DNA of 64,000 bases from Actinomadura physcomitrii (GTDB lineage: Bacteria > Actinomycetota > Actinomycetes > Streptosporangiales > Streptosporangiaceae), in contig NZ_WBMS02000021.1 of assembly GCF_008923205.2 (NCBI RefSeq), positions 62,001 through 126,000 on the forward strand, read 5' to 3'. Below the pieces are notes generated by a model, which searched no databases, was not told the origin of the DNA, and worked only from the letters and a program-made list of their open reading frames with translations. The first letter of the stretch is position 1. Each line of letters opens with the position of its first letter. A program made the position numbers and the translations under genes. Below, piece after piece: positions 7,181 to 14,926 of the stretch.

Positions 7181-9064
7181 TCAGCCGTGTGCGCGCGCCT
7201 CGATGGGCCGCGCGCTGTAGCCGAGGAACTGCTGGGCGATCTGCTTGGCCAGCTTGTCGCCCGGCTTGACCTGGTGGCCGCCCGGGTCCTGGACGTAGGC
7301 GTAGATGACGTACCGGCCGCGGACGGTGACGGCCGCGTAGCCGCCGGCCCGGTCGATGTCATTGGTCTGCTTGCCGGACATGCCGCGGAACCACTCGTAG
7401 GCGGCTGGGTCGCCGGCGCGGCTCACCCGCAGCGCCGCCGCCCGGTTCGGCATGACCGCGATCCCGGTCGTGACGGCCCACGTCTTGATCTTGTTGATGA
7501 AGGTGGCGCGGACGATCTTGCGGCAGTTCTCCTGCTGGAGCGCCTTCAGCATCGAGCCGCGCGCCGCGTAGCCGAGGTCCTTGTTGACGGACCAGCGGTC
7601 GCGGTCGAAGGCGCGGCTGCCGAGGTTGACGGACGTCTGCGGGAAGGCCTCGGTGAACGACAGGTCCTTCGGGTCGGTCTTCTCGTCGTTGATGTCGACC
7701 GGCCGCGGCTTGGGCGGCGTGCTCGGCTTCGGCGCGGCCGACCCGCTGCGGGTGGGCTCGGTGCGGGTGGGCTCGGCGTCCTTGCGGGTGGCGCCGTCGC
7801 CCTTCGAACCCGTCCCGCCGAGGAGGAACAGCGCGACGAGGGCGGCGAGCACGAGGCCCGCGCCGCCGCCGACGAGGACGATGCGCTGCCTGCCGCCGCC
7901 CCGGCGCGGCCGCCGGGTGCCGGGCGCGGACGGCCCGCCCGGGCCGCCGGAACCCGCCGGGCCCGGCTCGTCGAGCGGGACGCCGCCTTCGGCGTGGTAG
8001 ACGGGGGTGATCACGGTGGCCATGGCGGGCTGCTCGGCCGTGGCGGTCGCGCCGCTCGCGTCGGTGTGCGGGTACGGCCCGCTGCCGGTGGGAGGCAGGA
8101 CGCCGGGCGGCAGGATCGCGTCGGGGACCAGCACGGGGGCGACGGCCGCGGCCGCCTTCTCGGCCTCCATGGCCTTCTCGAACGCCACCATGCCGTCCGC
8201 CGCGTCGCGCGGCGGGGAGGGAGGCTCCGGCGCGGGCCGGGGCTCCTCGGCGGTCTTCAACGACGCGGCGGCCTTCGCCTGCGTCCGGGGCGCGGGCTGC
8301 GCGGCGGGCTGCGCGGCGGGCGGTGCGGCGGGCTGCGCGGCGGGCTGCGCGGCGGGCGGTGCGGACCGCTCGGCCTCTGCGGCGGGCTCGGCCGGAGCGG
8401 CGGGCTCGTCGTCCTTCGCGGGAAGCGGCGGCGCGATGCCCATCGGCCCGGTCGCCGTGGAGGGAGGCGGTGCGTCCTCGGCCGCCTCGCCGTCCGTGCC
8501 GGAGGGGGCCGGCTTGGGCGCGGCGTCCTCGTCGGGACGGACGGGGGCGAAGCCGTCCGGGTCGGTGTCGCCGAAGGCGAGGGGCCGCTTGCGGAGCGGC
8601 TCGGACGGGACGGCGCGGCGCGAGTCGATGCTCGGGACGCCGACCCCGGCGACGAGCGTGCCGGGCGGGACCGTGTCGTCCGGCGCCTCGGCCTCGCCGG
8701 ACGCCGTGGTGTCCGCGTCGTCCGAGGCCTCCGCGGTCTCAGGGGCGGCGGCTCCGGCGCCGGCGGTGCCGCCGGCGCCGTTCGTGTCGGCCGCGGGTTC
8801 GGCGGCCCACCAGGGGGTCTGCAGGCCGAACGGGGGCAGCCGGAAGGGGGCGGACGCGGACGGAGCCTCGTCGGCGGCGGCGCCGGCCGCGGGGGCGGGG
8901 GCGGCGGTCTCGTCGTCCGAGGCCTGGCTGGCGGGAGCGGCCTCGGTGGCGGCGGAGCCTCCCTCGGGAGGGGCCGCACCGAAGCTCGGGGGCGCCGAAG
9001 CGGCGGGGGCGGCGGCCGTCCCCGCCTCCTCGGCGGTCTCCCGGGTGTCTCTAGGTCCAGACAT
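7181..9064 (-). CDS. Single-pass membrane protein with long Pro/Ala-rich cytoplasmic part
   Basis: A 627-residue protein of unknown function. Residues 1 to about 385 are low complexity (Ala, Pro, Glu, Asp, Ser) without a signal peptide, then one membrane helix at about 394-417 (LVLAALVALFLLGG), a Pro/Thr/Lys linker, and a folded external domain of about 160 residues with SFTEAFPQTSVNLGSRAFDR and a Cys in ENCRKIVRA. The C-terminal domain resembles that of the next minus-strand gene (CRKIVRATF against CTQALRATY, and RGRYVIYAYVQDPGG against RGHYVVMTWVQRPDG), so the two are paralogues. It ends just after the poly-G tract and is intact. A TACCCT hexamer eight bases before ATG 9064 suggests a leaderless transcript. 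No enzymatic motif is visible. Confidence 0.8.
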   Translation of the reverse strand: MSGPRDTRETAEEAGTAAAPAASAPPSFGAAPPEGGSAATEAAPASQASDDETAAPAPAAGAAADEAPSASAPFRLPPFGLQTPWWAAEPAADTNGAGGTAGAGAAAPETAEASDDADTTASGEAEAPDDTVPPGTLVAGVGVPSIDSRRAVPSEPLRKRPLAFGDTDPDGFAPVRPDEDAAPKPAPSGTDGEAAEDAPPPSTATGPMGIAPPLPAKDDEPAAPAEPAAEAERSAPPAAQPAAQPAAPPAAQPAAQPAPRTQAKAAASLKTAEEPRPAPEPPSPPRDAADGMVAFEKAMEAEKAAAAVAPVLVPDAILPPGVLPPTGSGPYPHTDASGATATAEQPAMATVITPVYHAEGGVPLDEPGPAGSGGPGGPSAPGTRRPRRGGGRQRIVLVGGGAGLVLAALVALFLLGGTGSKGDGATRKDAEPTRTEPTRSGSAAPKPSTPPKPRPVDINDEKTDPKDLSFTEAFPQTSVNLGSRAFDRDRWSVNKDLGYAARGSMLKALQQENCRKIVRATFINKIKTWAVTTGIAVMPNRAAALRVSRAGDPAAYEWFRGMSGKQTNDIDRAGGYAAVTVRGRYVIYAYVQDPGGHQVKPGDKLAKQIAQQFLGYSARPIEARAHG

Positions 9065-9088
9065 AAGCAGACAGGGTATTCAAACCGG

Positions 9089-10387
9089 TCATTTCTTGAG
9101 GGGTTTGCCTTCTGTTTCCCTGTAGTGCAGGGCGAGGGCGAGGTCGCTGCCCTTGTACAGCTCGGCGCCGAAGACGCTGACCGCCTTATGGTACTTGGCG
9201 GCGATCGCCTTGCCGTCCGGCCGCTGCACCCAGGTCATGACGACGTAGTGGCCGCGCGCCTGCGAGGTGCCGAACGCGAGGCCCTTGCCGGCCTTCTTGG
9301 TGACGCCCTTGCCCGGCAGGGCCTGCAGGAACGCGTCCTTGGCGGACGCGGCCTTCACGGCCAGCTTGGCGGCGCTCTCGGACTTGAGGTTGAGCACCCC
9401 GATGGTGCCGATGAGCGAACCGGTGTCGAGCGCGTAGGTCGCGCGGAGCGCCTGGGTGCAGTCGCCCTTCTTCAGGGCCTTCTCCAGGGCGGCGCCGCCG
9501 ACGACGGCGCTGCACTTCGTCGTGGAGCTGGCGGCGGTCCGCACGTACTTGTGGCCGGCCGCCTTGAACGACGACTTGCCGAACACCTCCGCCAGCGTCA
9601 GCTTCACGGGGTCGGTGGTGCGGCTCTGCAGCTTCACCGCCTGCAGCGGCGGGACGGTCGGCGTCGCGGGGGCGGTCGGCTTGCTGGACGCGGCCGCGGG
9701 CGGCGCCTTCTTCGCGGGCTTCGAGTCGTCCTTCATCATCGACGCGGCGCCGACGCCGCCGCCGATGAGGACCAGCCCGGCGACGACCGCGCCGCCGATG
9801 ATCAGCGGGAGGCGGCGCCGGCCGGCCGGGGCGTCCTCGCCGGACGGCCCGGGGGGCGCGCCGTCGAAGTCGCCCTGCGGGTAGCCGCCGGGCATCGGGG
9901 CGCCGTAGGGGTCGTCCCCGGGGTCGCCGTGGCCGAAGCCGCCGGGCGCCTGCCCGAACTGCTGCTCGTGCCCGAACTGGTCGTGCCCGAGCTGCTCGTT
10001 CCGGCCCTGCGCGAAGGGGTCGTGGCCGGCGGGTCCGAAGTCGCCCGGCGGGAAGGCGTCCTGGCCTCCCGGCGCGGGAGGCTCGCCCCAGATGGCCGTC
10101 GCGCCCGTCGGGCCGCCCAGCGGCTCGGCCCCCATGGACGGCGCGGACGGCGCGGCGAAGGGCTTCGCCTCCAGCGGGCCCGTGCCGAAGGGCTCGGCCT
10201 CCAGCGGGCCGGTTCCGAAGAAGTCGGCACCGAACGGGCGCGCGCCGGACGCCTCGCCGTGCGGGGCGGAGGTCTCGTCGTTGTCGTTGCCGTACGGTGG
10301 CGCCTCGGCTCCGGAGCCGTACGGCGCCTGCGGCGACGGCCCCGGTGGCCGGCCGCCGGGCCTGCCTTGATCGCCCGGATAACCCAT
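9089..10387 (-). CDS. Single-pass membrane protein, paralogue of the 7181-9064 product
   Basis: A 432-residue protein with the same plan as its downstream neighbour: a disordered cytoplasmic part of about 185 residues rich in Gly, Pro, Phe and Asp with short repeats such as FGTGPLEAEPFGTGPLEAKP, one helix at about 190-214 (LPLIIGGAVVAGLVLIGGGV), a Lys/Pro/Ala linker and a C-terminal external domain of about 170 residues with two Cys (TTKCSAVVGG and KGDCTQALRA) that may pair. ATG 10387 opens MGYPGDQGRPGG, the usual start of such Gly/Pro-rich actinobacterial proteins, and was chosen over an open extension to 10444. The 25-base gap to the next gene suggests an operon. Function is unknown; a cell-envelope role is inferred from topology. 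Confidence 0.78.
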   Translation of the reverse strand: MGYPGDQGRPGGRPPGPSPQAPYGSGAEAPPYGNDNDETSAPHGEASGARPFGADFFGTGPLEAEPFGTGPLEAKPFAAPSAPSMGAEPLGGPTGATAIWGEPPAPGGQDAFPPGDFGPAGHDPFAQGRNEQLGHDQFGHEQQFGQAPGGFGHGDPGDDPYGAPMPGGYPQGDFDGAPPGPSGEDAPAGRRRLPLIIGGAVVAGLVLIGGGVGAASMMKDDSKPAKKAPPAAASSKPTAPATPTVPPLQAVKLQSRTTDPVKLTLAEVFGKSSFKAAGHKYVRTAASSTTKCSAVVGGAALEKALKKGDCTQALRATYALDTGSLIGTIGVLNLKSESAAKLAVKAASAKDAFLQALPGKGVTKKAGKGLAFGTSQARGHYVVMTWVQRPDGKAIAAKYHKAVSVFGAELYKGSDLALALHYRETEGKPLKK

Positions 10388-10504
10388 GGCTCTGGACCTT
10401 ACCGTTCCTCGTTCAGGGCTCTGGACCTTCGGAACACCCACCATGACATGGGGGCGAACCGGGCGCCGGTGCTTTGCGGAAGGTCACCGTGCGGGCCCGG
10501 GCCG

Positions 10505-11254
10505 TCACGTCCAGCCGAAGTCCTGGGTCCACAGCGGGCCGTCCGGGCCCGCGGCCATGCCGACGCCGATCGCGCGGAGCCCGCAGTTGAGGATGTTCGC
10601 GCGGTGGCCGGGACTGTCCATCCAGCCGTCGACGACGGCGGCGGCCGTGGCGTATCCCTTGGCGATGTTCTCCGCGCCGGGGCTGGGGTAGCCGGCGTCG
10701 AGCATCCGGATCCAGGGGCTGTCGCCGTCGAGGGAGTCGTGGTCGAAGTAGCCGTGCGCGGCCATGTCGGCCGAGTGCGCGCGCGCCGCGGCGGCGAGGC
10801 GCGGGTCGGCGCGGAGCGGTCGGCAGCCCGCCTTGGCGCGCTCGGCGTTGGTGAGCGCGACGACGGCGCTCGCCGGGACGGCCGCGCCGGGCGCCTCCGT
10901 CGGGCCGTTCGCGGGCCGGTCGCCGTCCATGGTGGACGGCGCCGTCTTCGGTGCGGACGGCCCGGGGGAGGGCGACGAGGAGTGCTCCGTCCTCGGCGAC
11001 GGCGTGACCGCACCACCGGCGGGGGCGCCGGTGGGCGCGGTGCGCGCGCCGCGTCCCGGCCCGGCGCCGCTTCCCGTCCCGGAGCCGGGCTCGTCGCCGC
11101 GCAGGCCCGGGTTCCCGCGGCCGGACGGCCCGTCGCCGCGGTCGGACGCGGCGATCGGCTCCGACCGCAGCTGGGGCAGGACGAGCCGGTCGAGCGCGAG
11201 GCCCGTGCCGATGGCGAGGGCCGACGCGCCGATCGTCACCGCGATCGCGATCAA
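10505..11254 (-). CDS. Membrane-anchored CAP-domain (SCP/PR1) protein
   Basis: The C-terminal 130 residues form a CAP domain: NAERAKAGCRPLRADPRLAA, AHSADMAAHGYFDH, ENIAKGY, and GHRANILNCGLRAIGVGMA, with the conserved His, Glu and second His of the CAP cavity. Bacterial CAP proteins are secreted and act at the envelope, though their chemistry is unsettled. An N-terminal hydrophobic helix (IAIAVTIGASALAIGTGLAL) followed by a Pro/Gly/Ser linker anchors it outside. The start is uncertain: TTG at 11254 begins inside the helix flank, and the frame stays open upstream to 11524 with an Arg/Lys-rich stretch (RRRRRARRARKGRSGARP) that would make a natural cytoplasmic anchor, but offers no ATG or GTG. 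It is first of a three-gene leftward group with the two paralogues. Confidence 0.75.
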   Translation of the reverse strand: MIAIAVTIGASALAIGTGLALDRLVLPQLRSEPIAASDRGDGPSGRGNPGLRGDEPGSGTGSGAGPGRGARTAPTGAPAGGAVTPSPRTEHSSSPSPGPSAPKTAPSTMDGDRPANGPTEAPGAAVPASAVVALTNAERAKAGCRPLRADPRLAAAARAHSADMAAHGYFDHDSLDGDSPWIRMLDAGYPSPGAENIAKGYATAAAVVDGWMDSPGHRANILNCGLRAIGVGMAAGPDGPLWTQDFGWT

Positions 11255-11898
11255 CGGCCGGGCGCCGGAGCGTCCCTTGCGCGCGCGGCGCCGCCGCCGC
11301 GGGCCCGCGGCCCGGCCGCCCCGCCCGACAGGCGCGGCGGAAGACGCGGAGGACGGGGAGGACGGGGAGGACGCGGAGGAGAAGGAACGACCGCGCGCCG
11401 CGGGCTCACCGGAGTGCCGGGCCTGATGGCGTCCGGGCCGTCGGCGGGATCTGCGGGCAGGGGACAGCGGGGGCTCCCGGGTGCGGGCCGGCGGCGCCGG
11501 CGTGGACCGGTCGGCGGCACCTTATCCCTATAAGGAGAAGCGAATCCCAAGATCGTCTGAAACCGCCCTCCGGCCAGGGCGGGGCCGCCGGGACCCGGCC
11601 CCGCGGCGATGCTGCATACTGGAGAGCGGCTGGGAGACTGCCACAGCGTCCCGCGTTTTGACCCGCGTGCGTCCGCGCGGGTATCCTGCGGGTTTGTTGT
11701 ATGCGTCGACGCCTGTCCGGGCGGGAGACGAATCGCAACGACGTGTCGGTGTGCCCCATCAGCGTGTCCGTCCCGGGGGACGGGTGCGCGCGTTACGGGC
11801 CCCGGCCTCCCGGAGCGCCAGGTCGGAGATCCCAGTGTCCTGATCGGCGCGAGCAGGATATCCGCTGTGAAGTCGACGAGAAACGAAGGCTGACGACC
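11255..11898. other. Divergent noncoding region and rplM leader
   Basis: It separates the leftward CAP gene from rplM. Apart from a possible N-terminal extension of the CAP gene (up to about 11520) no coding sequence is supported. The right part holds the rplM promoter and an untranslated leader of about 200 bases with GC-rich complementary stretches. Long leaders before ribosomal protein operons often carry autoregulatory RNA structures; I cannot assign a known class. Confidence 0.5.
11658..11687 (+). promoter_or_regulatory. Promoter of the rplM-rpsI operon
   Basis: TTGACC at 11658-11663 and TATCCT at 11682-11687 are spaced by 18 bases, a good match to the housekeeping sigma consensus of actinomycetes. 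The transcript would begin about 11694 and carry a leader of roughly 200 bases to rplM. Confidence 0.65.
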
Positions 11899-12351
11899 GT
11901 GCGCACGTACACCCCTAAGCCCGCTGACGTACAGCGTCAGTGGTACGTCATCGACGCGACCGATGTCGTGCTGGGCCGTCTCGCCAGTCAGGTCGCGCAG
12001 CTGCTTCGGGGTAAGCACAAGCCCATCTACGCCCCGCACCTCGACACCGGTGACTTCGTCGTCATCGTGAACGCCGACAAGGTGGCGCTGTCGGGCAACA
12101 AGCTGGAGCAGAAGAAGGCCTACCGGCACTCGGGCTACCCGGGCGGTCTGCGCTCGGTGGCCTACGGCGACCTGCTGGCCAAGCACCCCGAGCGGGCGGT
12201 CGAGAAGGCGATCAAGGGCATGCTGCCCAAGAACTCCCTCGGCCGGAAGATGTTCGGGAAGGTGAAGGTCTACGCCGGTCCGGACCACCCGCACCAGGCG
12301 CAGAAGCCGGTCCCGTTCGAGATCACCCAGATCAGCCAGCCCGCGAAGTAA
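11899..12351 (+). CDS. rplM: 50S ribosomal protein L13
   Basis: A 150-residue large-subunit protein that binds 23S rRNA early in assembly. The family block is plain: QWYVIDATDVVLGRLASQVA, LRGKHKPIYAPHLDTGDFVV, and KGMLPKNSLGRKM. GTG 11899 follows GAAGG by nine bases and gives the actinobacterial N-terminus MRTYTPKPADV; the frame is open 66 codons further upstream but that part lies in the leader. It is followed by rpsI after about 90 bases, the near-universal L13-S9 pair. Confidence 0.98.
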   Translation: MRTYTPKPADVQRQWYVIDATDVVLGRLASQVAQLLRGKHKPIYAPHLDTGDFVVIVNADKVALSGNKLEQKKAYRHSGYPGGLRSVAYGDLLAKHPERAVEKAIKGMLPKNSLGRKMFGKVKVYAGPDHPHQAQKPVPFEITQISQPAK

Positions 12352-12442
12352 CGCGGCCGCGCGACCGCGCGCGCCCGCAGAGGCCGCCGGGGCACCCGGA
12401 TCACCGGGCCCGCCGCCCTGGCTAGAACACCTGAGGAGAAGC

Positions 12443-12955
12443 GTGACCGAGTCCATCGAGATGCCCGCCGAGGGCGCCGACCTCGACTCCTACGAGGACG
12501 CTCCGTCCGAGTACAGCACCGAGACCCCCGAGGCCGCCGGCGAGAGCTACCTGGGCCAGCCGGTCGCCACCGGCCCGGCCGCGGGCACCGGCCGCCGCAA
12601 GCAGGCCATCGCGCGGGTCCGGATCGTGCCGGGCTCCGGCCAGTGGAAGATCAACGGCCGCACCCTGGACCAGTACTTCCCGAACAAGGTCCACCAGCAG
12701 ATCGTGAACGAGCCGTTCGTGCTGCTCGGCCTGGAGGGCCAGTTCGACGTCCTCGCCCGGGTCAACGGCGGCGGCACCACCGGCCAGGCCGGCGCGCTGC
12801 GCCTCGGGATCTCCCGCGCGCTGCAGTTCGCGAACATCGAGCACCGCCCGGCGCTGAAGAAGGCCGGGTTCCTCACCCGCGACGCGCGGGTGCCGGAGCG
12901 CAAGAAGGCCGGTCTCAAGAAGGCCCGCAAGGCGCCGCAGTACAGCAAGCGCTGA
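12443..12955 (+). CDS. rpsI: 30S ribosomal protein S9
   Basis: A 170-residue small-subunit protein. The S9 core begins near residue 48 (TGRRKQAIARVRIVPGSG) and ends with the basic tail ERKKAGLKKARKAPQYSKR, whose last residues reach the P-site tRNA. The first 45 residues are an acidic extension (Glu, Asp, Ser, Thr) common in actinobacterial S9. GTG 12443 follows GAGGAGAAG closely. Second gene of the L13-S9 operon; a branched inverted repeat lies just downstream. Confidence 0.98.
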   Translation: MTESIEMPAEGADLDSYEDAPSEYSTETPEAAGESYLGQPVATGPAAGTGRRKQAIARVRIVPGSGQWKINGRTLDQYFPNKVHQQIVNEPFVLLGLEGQFDVLARVNGGGTTGQAGALRLGISRALQFANIEHRPALKKAGFLTRDARVPERKKAGLKKARKAPQYSKR

Positions 12956-12964
12956 TCGGCGGCA

Positions 12965-13034
12965 CGAGCCGCCGCACCCCGTGGACGTTTCCGCGGCCGC
13001 CCCGCACGGGCGGCGCACCGGGTGCGGCGGCTCG
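12965..13034. terminator. Nested inverted repeats between rpsI and glmM
   Basis: A perfect 15-base inverted repeat (12965-12979 with 13020-13034) encloses a second perfect seven-base hairpin (GCCGCCC at 12996-13002, GGGCGGC at 13008-13014). No T run follows, so this may be an actinomycete-type U-less terminator or a processing structure at the end of the ribosomal operon. Confidence 0.5.
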
Positions 13035-13142
13035 CCCGTGTTCTGGGGGCCTGGCCCACTAGATTTGACCGCGTGGGCGGTCGGGACGCGCACCCGTTCC
13101 GGACACCCCGTGCGGTCTTTTCGTCTCTCCGGGAGTTGAACT

Positions 13143-14486
13143 GTGGCTCGTCTGTTCGGGACCGACGGCGTGCGAGGGCTCGCCAACCGCGACCTGACCG
13201 CCCCGCTGGCCATGGACCTGTCCGTCGCGGCGGCGCGGGTCCTCGGCGAGCGGGGCGCGTTCCGGGGGCACCGGCCGATGGCGGTGGTCGGGCGCGACCC
13301 GCGGGCCTCGGGTGAGTTCCTGGAGGCGGCGGTGGTGGCCGGGCTCGCGAGCTCGGGCGTGGACGTGCTGCGGCTCGGGGTGCTGCCGACGCCGGCGGTC
13401 GCGCACCTGACGCACGAGCTGGCCGCGGACCTCGGCGTGATGCTGTCGGCGTCGCACAACCCGGCGCCGGACAACGGGATCAAGTTCTTCGACCGCAGCG
13501 GCTACAAGCTGCCGGACGAGATCGAGGACCGGATCGAGGCGCGCCTCGGCGAGGCGTGGGAGCCGCCGACGGGCGCGGGCGTCGGCCGGGTCCGGGAGGC
13601 GCACGGCGCGGTCGAGCAGTACGTGGCGCACCTGCTGTCGACGCTGCCGGTGTCGCTGGACGGGCTGCGGGTGGTGGTCGACTGCGCGAACGGCGCGTCC
13701 AGCGAGGTGGCGCCGGAGGCGCTGCGCCGCGCGGGCGCCGAGGTGATCACCATCGGGACGGCGCCGGACGGGCTGAACATCAACTCCGGCTGCGGGTCGA
13801 CGCATCTGGACGCGCTGTGCGCGGCGGTGCGCGAGCACGGCGCGGACGCGGGCATCGCCAACGACGGCGACGCCGACCGGTGCCTGGCGGTGACCGCGTC
13901 GGGCGAGGTGGTGGACGGCGACCAGATCATGGCGATCCTGGCGCTGGACCTGCGGGAGGCGGGCGCGCTCGCGGCCGGCACCGTGGTCGCGACGGTGATG
14001 TCGAACCTCGGGTTCAAGCTGGCGATGCGGGAGGCCGGCATCGCGGTGGTGGAGACCGCGGTCGGCGACCGGTACGTGCTGGAGGCGATGAAGGAGCGCG
14101 GGTTCGTCTTCGGCGGCGAGCAGTCCGGCCACGTGATCATGCTGGACCACGCGACGACCGGGGACGGCGTGCTGACCGGCCTGCACCTGCTGGCGGCGAT
14201 GGTGCGGCGCGGCCGTCCGCTGGACGAGCTGGCGAAGGTGATGACCCGGCTGCCGCAGGTGCTGATCAACGTCAAGGACGTCGACAAGGGGCGCGCGAAG
14301 ACCGACGCGGGGCTGGCGTCGGCGGTCGCGGAGGCCGAGGCGGAGCTGGGCGAGACGGGCCGGGTGCTGATCCGGCCGAGCGGCACCGAGCCGATGGTGC
14401 GGGTGATGGTGGAGGCGGCGTCGCACGACCAGGCGCAGTCCGTCGCCGAGCGGCTGGCCGGGGTCGTCCGCGACCTGCTCGGCTGA
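13143..14486 (+). CDS. glmM: Phosphoglucosamine mutase
   Basis: A 447-residue alpha-D-phosphohexomutase that converts glucosamine-6-phosphate to glucosamine-1-phosphate on the way to UDP-GlcNAc and peptidoglycan. It starts ARLFGTDGVRG, carries the active-site SASHNPAPDNGIKFF with the phospho-Ser at 104, the metal loop NDGDADR at 240-246, the sugar loop GGEQSGH and the phosphate-binding RPSGTEPMVRVM near the end. Length is normal for GlmM. GTG 13143 follows GGGAG by seven to eight bases. In actinobacteria it commonly lies next to rplM-rpsI, and glmS, which makes its substrate, is 9 kb away here. Confidence 0.97.
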   Translation: MARLFGTDGVRGLANRDLTAPLAMDLSVAAARVLGERGAFRGHRPMAVVGRDPRASGEFLEAAVVAGLASSGVDVLRLGVLPTPAVAHLTHELAADLGVMLSASHNPAPDNGIKFFDRSGYKLPDEIEDRIEARLGEAWEPPTGAGVGRVREAHGAVEQYVAHLLSTLPVSLDGLRVVVDCANGASSEVAPEALRRAGAEVITIGTAPDGLNINSGCGSTHLDALCAAVREHGADAGIANDGDADRCLAVTASGEVVDGDQIMAILALDLREAGALAAGTVVATVMSNLGFKLAMREAGIAVVETAVGDRYVLEAMKERGFVFGGEQSGHVIMLDHATTGDGVLTGLHLLAAMVRRGRPLDELAKVMTRLPQVLINVKDVDKGRAKTDAGLASAVAEAEAELGETGRVLIRPSGTEPMVRVMVEAASHDQAQSVAERLAGVVRDLLG

Positions 14487-14510
14487 ACCGGAGCCGGGGC
14501 GTCCGCGGCC

Positions 14511-14550
14511 TGCCCTGCCTGCCCGGCGCGGCGGGCGGGCCGGGCAGGGC
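14511..14550. terminator. GC hairpin between glmM and the convergent small gene
   Basis: GCCCTGCCTGCCCGG and CCGGGCAGGGC form an imperfect stem with one bulged base. It sits between two convergent stop codons (14486 and 14560), a suitable place for a two-way terminator. No T run is visible. Confidence 0.45.
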
Positions 14551-14559
14551 GGGCCCGGA

Positions 14560-14898
14560 TCAGGGCTCGTCGATCTCCAGGCGGCCGACCTTGAGGTGCC
14601 TGATCTCGACGGTGCCCGCCTCCAGATGGTCGATGATCGCCCGCTTCACCACGAGCTTGCCGATCGCGACGGCACCGATGGCGATCGCGCCGAGCGCCAT
14701 GGAGCCGATGGCGAGGGAGCCGAGGCCGTTGCCGAGGCGCAGGGTGAGGCCGGTGGCGGACGCGCCGGTCACCTCGGCGCCGGTCGCGCGGGCGCCGACG
14801 CCGCGCTCGGTGCGCACGCGGGGCCGCTCGGCGGCGCCGGTGTCCTCCGCCGCTTCGGGGCTCTGGGCGTCCGGCCTGTCGTCGGGTTCGTTGCTCAT
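14560..14898 (-). CDS. Small protein with ten tandem five-residue repeats
   Basis: A 112-residue protein of unknown function. Residues 1-45 are hydrophilic and likely disordered. Residues 60-109 fall into ten consecutive pentads of the form x-x-hydrophobic-A/E/K-hydrophobic: GSLAI GSMAL GAIAI, then GAVAI, GKLVV, KRAII, DHLEA, GTVEI, RHLKV, GRLEI. That period is the geometry of a four-sided beta helix, as in pentapeptide-repeat proteins, although the usual A(D/N)Lxx sequence is not kept. The hydrophobic first half could instead be read as a membrane segment, but the charged second half keeps the same period. GTG or ATG choice is clear: ATG 14898. No partner gene is evident. Confidence 0.7.
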   Translation of the reverse strand: MSNEPDDRPDAQSPEAAEDTGAAERPRVRTERGVGARATGAEVTGASATGLTLRLGNGLGSLAIGSMALGAIAIGAVAIGKLVVKRAIIDHLEAGTVEIRHLKVGRLEIDEP

Positions 14899-14926
14899 CC
14901 GATGAGCATATTCGGGCGGGCCGCCG

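Noticed and set aside
6608..11533. A 1641-codon open frame on the plus strand
   Set aside because: It passes through the poly-G tract and antisense to three genes with clear membrane helices and a CAP domain; its translation is Arg/Gly/Ala noise typical of GC-rich shadow frames.
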